Positions 5,896 to 12,700 of a stretch of 22,071 nt of DNA are shown here, one piece after another. A model generated the notes under the pieces. The model was not told where the DNA came from. It did not search any database and worked only from the letters and a program-made list of their open reading frames with translations. The position numbers and the translations under genes were made by a program. This DNA is from an uncultured Eubacteriales bacterium (GTDB taxonomy: Bacteria > Bacillota > Clostridia > Oscillospirales > Oscillospiraceae), in NCBI GenBank assembly GCA_900546075.1, contig URBH01000039.1, forward strand, positions 1-22,071, given 5' to 3'. Each line of letters starts with the position of its first letter. Within the stretch, counting starts at the first letter, position 1.

Positions 5896-6537
5896 TTATT
5901 TGCCGGGTTCCTCCGTTTCGGGGTTCCGGAATACCTCCACCCGTTCCAGCCGGATCGTCACACGGGTCTGTCCGCCGATGGTGCAGGTAAACAGCGTCAG
6001 ATCCCAGTCCCCTGCTTCCATTCCCTCCGCGTCCATGGGGTTCAGCGTCTCCCGTTCCACCATCCGGAAGGTCACCACATGCTCATCCATATCCGTAAAC
6101 AGGACGATGTCCCCGGGTTGGAGCTCCTTCAGCTTTCCGAAATGGGACGCATAGTTGTGGGCGCAGATGATCAGGTTGTCCTGATACAAGGAGCCTGAAT
6201 ACCGGCAGGGGGCAACCTTCAATGCGGGATAGTCCCACTGGCTGATCACCGGCAGCTCCAGCTCCAGCGACGGAATGCTCAGCACGCCGATGTAGTCCCG
6301 GCCGTTGATGGTCTTCACCGGCATCTCCCGCCGGACATCCGGCTGGGATTCCGGAACGGTCGTGGGTTCGGCCTCGTCTGCTTCCGTGGGGAGCGCATCG
6401 CACAGCTGAGCAATGACCTGCCGGGCGGAGTCCCGGGCTTCGTGGGACTCCCGTTCATTGTAAGCCGAAAGGAACAGGGCCGCCGCAATCAGCAGCAGCC
6501 CCGCATTGATCCAGACGGTTCCCCGGTTAGCCTTCAT
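5896..6537 (-). CDS. Second sortase, SrtD-like, class uncertain
   Basis: A 213-residue membrane-anchored sortase. An N-terminal signal anchor (about 8-25) is followed by an acidic, Pro-rich linker (about 48-70). The sortase beta-barrel (about 80-200) has the full triad: His127 in IICAHNY, Cys185 in LTLFTCT and Arg192 in GGQTRVTI. It lacks the C-terminal transmembrane segment of class C pilus polymerases, so it more likely anchors a substrate or acts on one specific protein. The ATG at 6537 overlaps the end of the LPQTG pilin gene by 11 bases and has GGAGG just upstream; the frame extends further but within the pilin gene. The overlap suggests the small pilin is its dedicated substrate (inference). 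Confidence 0.87.
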   Translation of the reverse strand: MKANRGTVWINAGLLLIAAALFLSAYNERESHEARDSARQVIAQLCDALPTEADEAEPTTVPESQPDVRREMPVKTINGRDYIGVLSIPSLELELPVISQWDYPALKVAPCRYSGSLYQDNLIICAHNYASHFGKLKELQPGDIVLFTDMDEHVVTFRMVERETLNPMDAEGMEAGDWDLTLFTCTIGGQTRVTIRLERVEVFRNPETEEPGK

Positions 6538-7201
6538 CCTTGGCCTCCCGGCGGCGGAACAGACCCACGGCGATGCAGCCAAGCCCCGCACAGGCCAGCA
6601 CCGGCACCGGCCACCACAGCTGCCCGGTCTGGGGAAGCTTTTTCCCGCCGCCGCCGGAAGAGGGAGGCGCAGTGGGCTTGACCTCCCGTTCCAGATCGGT
6701 CTTGGGCTGGCTGGTCACGTCGTATTGATATTCGTCCCGGTAGAGGTAAGGCACGCTCACCAGGAAGGGAGCGGTTTTCCCGTAGCCGGAGGCGGCGGTT
6801 TTCTGCACCACCAGATACAGGCCGAAGGTCAGGTCGGAAAAGGCTGCGCTGCCGTCCTTATCGACGGTCACGGGATTGGAGGTGACGGGAGTCAGCTTCC
6901 CTTCCAGCGCCGCCAGCCGCCCCGCCAGATCCGGGGACTCGATGTCGCCGAATTCGGGAATGTCTGCCTGAATTTCTTCCACGGGGACGAAGCTGTAGTT
7001 GCCGTCGTCCTCCGCCACGTCGCCCACCCTGTACAGGGCAAGCGTGCCGCCGCGGACGGCTTTTCCCTTGTAGGTCATGGAGACGGTGATGCTGCAATGG
7101 CCGTTCCGGCTCTCGTCCGGAACCGCGTGGGCGGCGGCGGACAGGGGCAGAGCAAGCAGGAAAAGCAGCGCCAGCAGGCCGGAAATAACATGCTTTCTCA
7201 T
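6527..7201 (-). CDS. Small LPQTG pilin-like surface protein
   Basis: A 224-residue secreted, wall-anchored protein. Signal peptide is 1 to about 26 (LPLSAAAHA). A single SpaA/prealbumin-like domain is at about 35-160, with GGTLALYRVGDV and FSDLTFGLYLVVQKTA, typical of pilin modules. A Pro/Gly-rich spacer leads to the sorting signal LPQTG (189-193), a hydrophobic helix and the basic tail RRREAKDEG. Ribosome binding site AGGAGG is seven bases before the ATG. It sits between the class C sortase (11 bases) and the second sortase (11-base overlap). The size and motif, different from the main pilin's LPSTG, suggest a minor subunit such as the basal pilin that ends the fibre and links it to the wall; this role is inferred. 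Confidence 0.85.
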   Translation of the reverse strand: MRKHVISGLLALLFLLALPLSAAAHAVPDESRNGHCSITVSMTYKGKAVRGGTLALYRVGDVAEDDGNYSFVPVEEIQADIPEFGDIESPDLAGRLAALEGKLTPVTSNPVTVDKDGSAAFSDLTFGLYLVVQKTAASGYGKTAPFLVSVPYLYRDEYQYDVTSQPKTDLEREVKPTAPPSSGGGGKKLPQTGQLWWPVPVLACAGLGCIAVGLFRRREAKDEG

Positions 7202-7212
7202 GAAAAAACCTC

Positions 7213-8031
7213 CTATTTCTTTCTGCGCCTGGGCAGCAGCAGAAGGATCAGCAGAATCAGCAGCATGGGGACCGCCACGACGGGCGCCACCAGCATTGGC
7301 TCGATCTGGACGGCGTCGGCGGTGACCCGCACGGTTTTGACTTCCTCGATATTGTCGATGCGGTGTCCGCGAACCAGCAGCCGGTGGGTATTGATGCCGT
7401 AGGGGGTGCAGGTCACCAGGGTGCAGTAGTCCTCCCCCTCCGTGATTTCCAGCGCGGCGGTATCCTGAGGCTCCACAATGAGGATTTGATCCACCTCATA
7501 GGTCAGGATCTCATCCAGCACCCGCAGGAGGAAGGTATCCCCCTCCCGGAGCTTGTCCAGGTTGGTGAACAGCTTGGCGCTGGGCAGACCCCGGTGACCG
7601 GAGAGGACGCAGTGGGTGCTCTCCCCGCCTACCGGCAGGCTGGACCATTCCAGATGGCCGACGGCTACTTGCAGGACGGGATCCTCCGTGCCGTGGTAGA
7701 TGGGCAGGCTCACGTCAATTTCGGGAATTTCGATATAGCCCATGACCCCCTGACCGGATATGTCCAGCAGGCTTTCGTATTCGGCCTTCTGCTCCTGGGA
7801 GAGGAGGAAGCTGTTGCTGCGACTACACAGGTTCCGGTTATACTGCCGGGCGGCGTCCCAGATGGCGTCATAGCTGGCGTTGTCGAGAGCGGCCACGTTT
7901 TCGGCGTAGGTGGTAATGGCCTTGGTCTGGTGGAAGGAGTTCCAGTAGTCACTGACGGTGGGGTACAGCAGCAGGGACAGCCCTATAAGCAATATGAAAA
8001 GTAACACAATGGTTGACAGATGTTTTCGCAT
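7213..8031 (-). CDS. Class C (pilus-polymerising) sortase
   Basis: A 272-residue transpeptidase that joins pilin subunits through their LPXTG threonine and a pilin lysine. An N-terminal anchor (6-24) is followed by a helical stretch with class C features (YAENVAALDNASYDAIWDAA) and a barrel with His146 (CVLSGHRGLPSA), Cys208 (YCTLVTCTPYGINTHRLLVRG, given here as parts of one motif) and Arg217. A C-terminal transmembrane helix (about 243-266) ends in RRRKK. The TPYGINTHRL motif and two membrane segments are diagnostic of class C. No clear DP(F/W) lid motif was found in the N-terminal loop. Ribosome binding site AAGGAG. It lies 98 bases downstream of the major pilin gene, with a strong hairpin in between. 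Confidence 0.95.
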   Translation of the reverse strand: MRKHLSTIVLLFILLIGLSLLLYPTVSDYWNSFHQTKAITTYAENVAALDNASYDAIWDAARQYNRNLCSRSNSFLLSQEQKAEYESLLDISGQGVMGYIEIPEIDVSLPIYHGTEDPVLQVAVGHLEWSSLPVGGESTHCVLSGHRGLPSAKLFTNLDKLREGDTFLLRVLDEILTYEVDQILIVEPQDTAALEITEGEDYCTLVTCTPYGINTHRLLVRGHRIDNIEEVKTVRVTADAVQIEPMLVAPVVAVPMLLILLILLLLPRRRKK

Positions 8032-8052
8032 ACAGGGTTCTCCTTGTGGCTG

Positions 8053-8081
8053 TGTGCCGGGGAGGGGCGCTCCCCGGCACA
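8053..8081 (-). promoter_or_regulatory. Strong intercistronic hairpin, major pilin to sortase
   Basis: A perfect 12-bp stem (TGTGCCGGGGAG/CTCCCCGGCACA, 5-base loop) lies between the end of the major pilin gene and the sortase start. There is no U-tract after it on the minus strand, so it is not a classical terminator. It more likely protects the 3' end of a processed pilin mRNA or attenuates read-through, which would keep pilin in excess over sortase. This role is inferred. Confidence 0.6.
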
Positions 8082-8129
8082 GAACTTATGGTTAAGAAAG
8101 CGGAATTAAGGGGTGTGTACTCTCAGGAA

Positions 8130-9650
8130 TTAACGATTGGCATCGCTCATGCGCTTCTTGGTGACCAGCAGGACGACCGCGCCCAGCACCAGGACAGCGC
8201 CCAGTACATAGAAGACGGTGGTGCCCATGCCGCCGGTGGAGGGCAGCTCGGTACCGGCCTTGTTGACAACAACAACGGCGGTTGCGGCGATGTTCGCAAG
8301 TTCGACCTTAACCACAGTTTCAGTAATCTCATCAGTGGGATCGCCGTTTTCGTCCAGATACACGGTCTTACTCGTGGTGGTTTCACTGGTCTTGGTAGCA
8401 TTGACAATGACAGAGGTAGTCAGCCGGTTATAGCCGTCAGGAGCTTTGATCTCCTTAATATCATAGCTACCGGTTTTAACACCCTTCACAACGATCACGC
8501 CGTCGGGAGGTGTGGTGATCTGCTTCGTAAGACCTTCGGCAGAGTCGATACCGGCATAGATGTAAGCGCCGTTGGCGTCAGGAGTAGACTTCACATAGAA
8601 CGGGAACTCGAAGATAGCGCCGGACAGAGCTTTGCCCTCATTGTTGACCTTCTTCAACGCAATGGCATAGGTGAAGATGGTTTCTTCAGTATCTATCTTC
8701 TTGTTGGGATCAGGCTGATCACTGCCCTTAGTAGTCCACGTTACAGTGACCTTGTTGGTGTTGCCATTGCCATCAATGACGGCCTTGTCAGTTACTTTAG
8801 CGGTGTAGGTGATGGTGACGGTAGCACCATTGTTATACTTGAACTGGCTCTTCCCCTCGTCATACCAGTCAATGACGATCTTCTTATTAGTAAACGGGGC
8901 AGTGACATCATCCTGGTCATCGGTGGTCGTGTCGTTGCCATCATTGTCTACAATGATCCTGGTGACAGTCACATTGGACAGGAAATCGGGCAGGGTATCC
9001 TCGATGGTATAGGAAACGATTTCCTTTGCATCCTTACCAGCGCCATCATAATTGGAGGTCTTGAAACTAACGGTATAAGTGACCGTGTCGCCAATGGAGA
9101 CACTTTTATCAGCGGCAGTACCAGTGGCCGTTTTTTTCAAGTCACTAGGTGTAGAACTATTCTTGTCAACAATCTTAGCATTTGGCATTGTTGAATCGAC
9201 GCTGATAACCTGTTTACCCTGAGTAGTAGTCACAACATAATAGCCATAAGCTAGTCCTTTAAAGGTCAGGGCTGTGCCGTCACTTTTGGCCGTTGCAGTG
9301 GATGTTGCCTTTGCCGTCCAAGCCGTCAGGGCAGTTTTCAGCCCCTCACTCATATTCTCCCCATCTTTGGCCGCTTCAGTGGCGCTGATATAGCCATTAC
9401 CATCCGCAGTGAAATAATCAGCCAGGTCTGCGGGAACAGTGCCGGTGTAAGCGATACTGGTGTGGTCCGCGCTCACGGTCGCGTCAAACAGCTTGTAGAT
9501 GGTGTAGGTTTCGCCCTTTGCGGCGTTGGAAATGGTAATGGAGCCTTCGCCATTCGTAAGCGTTACATCTTGGGCAAAGGCTGTGGTGGCCAGGGCGAAG
9601 ACCATGACCAGTGCCAGCAGGAGACTGGCGAGTTTTCTTGCGTGTTTCAT
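8130..9650 (-). CDS. Major pilin subunit, LPSTG-anchored, isopeptide-forming
   Basis: A 506-residue fimbrial backbone protein. Signal peptide is 1 to about 26 (ATTAFA). An N-terminal pilin domain follows (ITISNAAKGETYTIYKLFDA, then LTFKGLAYGYYVVTT). A middle isopeptide-type domain is at about 172-325 (VSIGDTVTYTVSF; VSYTIEDTLPDFL). A C-terminal SpaA/CnaB domain is at about 327-455, with E-box YDIKEIKAPDGY (Glu400). The sorting signal LPSTG is at 469-473, then a membrane helix and KKRMSDANR. The lysine at 163 (AKIVDKN), at the first domain boundary, is a candidate pilin-linking lysine. The start is the ATG at 9650 after AAGGAGCACAAAAA; the frame opens 27 bases earlier without a good site. As the largest repeated-domain pilin next to the class C sortase, it is the likely shaft. 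Confidence 0.93.
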   Translation of the reverse strand: MKHARKLASLLLALVMVFALATTAFAQDVTLTNGEGSITISNAAKGETYTIYKLFDATVSADHTSIAYTGTVPADLADYFTADGNGYISATEAAKDGENMSEGLKTALTAWTAKATSTATAKSDGTALTFKGLAYGYYVVTTTQGKQVISVDSTMPNAKIVDKNSSTPSDLKKTATGTAADKSVSIGDTVTYTVSFKTSNYDGAGKDAKEIVSYTIEDTLPDFLSNVTVTRIIVDNDGNDTTTDDQDDVTAPFTNKKIVIDWYDEGKSQFKYNNGATVTITYTAKVTDKAVIDGNGNTNKVTVTWTTKGSDQPDPNKKIDTEETIFTYAIALKKVNNEGKALSGAIFEFPFYVKSTPDANGAYIYAGIDSAEGLTKQITTPPDGVIVVKGVKTGSYDIKEIKAPDGYNRLTTSVIVNATKTSETTTSKTVYLDENGDPTDEITETVVKVELANIAATAVVVVNKAGTELPSTGGMGTTVFYVLGAVLVLGAVVLLVTKKRMSDANR

Positions 9651-9706
9651 TTTTTGTGCTCCTTCTTTCATCATCATTTTGAATTTGAATGGTGGCTTTC
9701 CGCGTA

Positions 9707-12700
9707 TCAGGAAGATGCCTCATCCTCCTTTCGACGCTTGCAATGGATATACAACAGGGTCGCCGCGCCGAGGATCAGCGTCAGGCCGCCTGCGGTATAA
9801 GAGGTTGTCCCGGCTCCGCCGGTGTCGGGAAGCTTATAGCCCCAGGAAATGTCGCGGATGGTGACCGAAAGCACCTTCGGGTCGGTGCCGCTGACGGTCA
9901 GGGTTGTTCCGGTTTCCCCGGTTTGTGTCAGCGTTCCGTCCGGGTTCTCCGTGGCCGGGTAAAGCGTCGCGTCCTCGTCCCCGACCTCCAGAATCCAGGG
10001 CCCTGCCGTCATGTAATTTGACGGCGCCTGCGTCTCATACAGATAGTAGGTGGTATTGCGCCGGATGCCGGAAAAGAGCGCGATGCCGTCCTCTTTGGTG
10101 GTGGCCTCCACGGAGGTATCTTTCCCCTGTTCTTTCAGGGTGAACTTTGCGCCTTCCAGCTTTTTCTCGGCGTCCACGCTGTCCGTCTTCACGATTTGCA
10201 GATTCAGCTGGGTCGTCATGGTGTTGGTAAAGGCGTCTCCCGGGATGGTCAGGGTGTAAGACCCGTCCGAATTGCTCCCCTGCCCAACCGCATCGCCCGA
10301 CCCCGAAGAGCCGCCGGCAGCGGTGTTCGACACGATTCCATTCGCGTTGAACACAGCTACTCCTCCCGGTTCGTAAGGGATATTTTCAATATTCCCTGTT
10401 CGCTTATCCGAACCATCCGAACAATTATTGTGGATGATGCAGCTGTATGTACCCGTTCCGGTAACTTCAAAGTCGTGATAGTAATAGTCATCCGACTCCT
10501 TTGTCATCTCTATTCCCGGCCATGTTGTTGCTGTAATCTGATTATTCGAATCGCCCCATACGTGCATGTACACTTTCTCCCAGTTATTCGTGTTCTGAAA
10601 GCGAACCTTGAAGATACCCGTCGTCTGGGAATCTCCCCCGGAGCCGGAGGAACCGCCGCTTTCGCTGCCGTTAAGCTTGACGGAGGACACATTGTAGCTT
10701 TTGAACGTCACGCCCAAAAGGGAAACGGTTTTTTCCTCAATTGTCACCTGGATTGTATGTACGTTCTTATCGTAGGTGATACCGGCTCGATCGCCCTTGA
10801 CCTCGCTGAGCTTATAGGTATAGGTTCCGGCCTTGGTATACTGCACGTTGGGCGAAATCGTAAATTGTCCGGTAGCAGCATCGGATGTTGCCGTTCCGAC
10901 TTCCTGCCCCTCACTGTCTGTTAACTTAAACTGGAAGTTCAGTCCCTCGTGCTGCTCTACGCCGTCCTTGGTCAGTGCCTTGGTGCCGATAATGTCCAGC
11001 GCAGGGGTGGCCGTCACAATTTCCTCTTTCCTGCCAAGAATCAGACCTCCGTTGGTCATGATGCCGCCGCCATGGATGTTGGAATGGTTGCCGGTGATAA
11101 TCACTCTGGCAGCACCCTTCGCCGCGGCAACGGCCTCCGAATCAGGGTCTGCGGCAAGGCCAAAGAGGTAATTGGCTGTGGCATAGCCGGTTTTGCTGAT
11201 TGTGATGTATGTTCCGTCACTGGAACCAGTCCAGTTCGCCGCGCCGCCGCCTAGCATCTGACCAGTAACCAGAGAAATCGGGGCGTTGCCACCTTTGCGC
11301 ACGCAGAAATAGTCCTGGTGTCCGTTGAGGCGAAAGGTGTCGTTGACTTTGGCGACCGTTGAATCATCATTCTTGCCGTTTCCTCCGTCGGACATATTCA
11401 CCCCACTATCGGAATTTTCGTAAATCGCCGCGCCTTCGGTATGCGTGATCAACGTCTCGCCGGTGGGGCAGGCCGCCACGCCGCCTCCATAACCGCCCGC
11501 AGTGTTGGCCGTGATCAGAGCATTGGTAATGTTCAGGTTGCCTTCCGCCTGAACAAAGATACCGCCGCCGCCCCAGTCATTGTTGGAATTCGTTATGTTA
11601 TTGGTAATGTATACCTTGTTCGTTGCCTGAATCACGCCGTTGGTGCCGCCGGCGATACGAAGACCGCCGCCCTCGCCCAGTTCGGCGCAGTTGCCGGCAA
11701 TGGTTCCGCCGCTCATGGTAAATGTGACTCTACAATCCCAGAAGCCCGCGTAAATGCCGCCCCCTGCCAGACCGGAATAGTTGCCGGTGACATAGCCGCC
11801 GGTCATATTCATAACGGAACTGTTCGCCAGAGCGATGCCGCCGCCGCCGTGCTTGTTGTTCACATCGTTCTGGCAGTCGTTGCAGTCGCATGCCTTATAG
11901 TTGTTGGTCACATAACCGCCGGACAGAGTCAGCGTACCGCTGTTGACATAGATACCGCCGCCGTTGTCTTCGTGTCCCTTGATGACCTCATTGCCCGTCA
12001 CCGCACCGTCGGAGATGTTCAACTCTCCGCTGTTGACGTAGATACCGCCGCCGGAACGGCCGCGGTTGGCCGCAACAACACCGCCCTGGATATTCACCTT
12101 TCCGCTGTTGATGTAAATACCGCCGCCGGGCGTGTTGTCACTGCCGCCGCCCACAATATAGCCGCCATTTACGTCCAGCGTTCCGCCCTCCATGTAGACA
12201 ATATGTTTGCCGCCGGTGTTCTGGAGGACACCGCTCTGTAGTTCCAGTGTACCCTTGACCAGAATCACCTGTTCAGAAGCCTCCCCACACAGAATCTTTC
12301 CTGCGTTGGCGAGGGGGACTTCATGCTTTTTCAGTGTTTCCGTGGTGCCGGTGGCATTGGGTGTGGATTCTGTGATGTAATACGTCAGGGTATCATTTTC
12401 CAGTATCGCCTTATTGCCGTACACGTTTCCAGTGACCGTAGATTCGGTATCCTGAATCCTGTCGGACGAGTCCATAATGGTAAGCTTCGCACCGTTGTGC
12501 ACATCAAAGCACTGACTGGCCTTGCTGATCGTCAGGGTATGCCCGTTCAAATCGATGGTAGTGTCCTTCGAAATGCTCAAATTCGCGCGATTATCCCCAT
12601 CCGCCGTCCAGGCATCGTCGGTCAGCTTAAAGTTGCCGCCGTTGATGAATGCGTCCCCGATATAGCCGGACAGATCTTGGAAGGATCGAGCCTGTACTTC

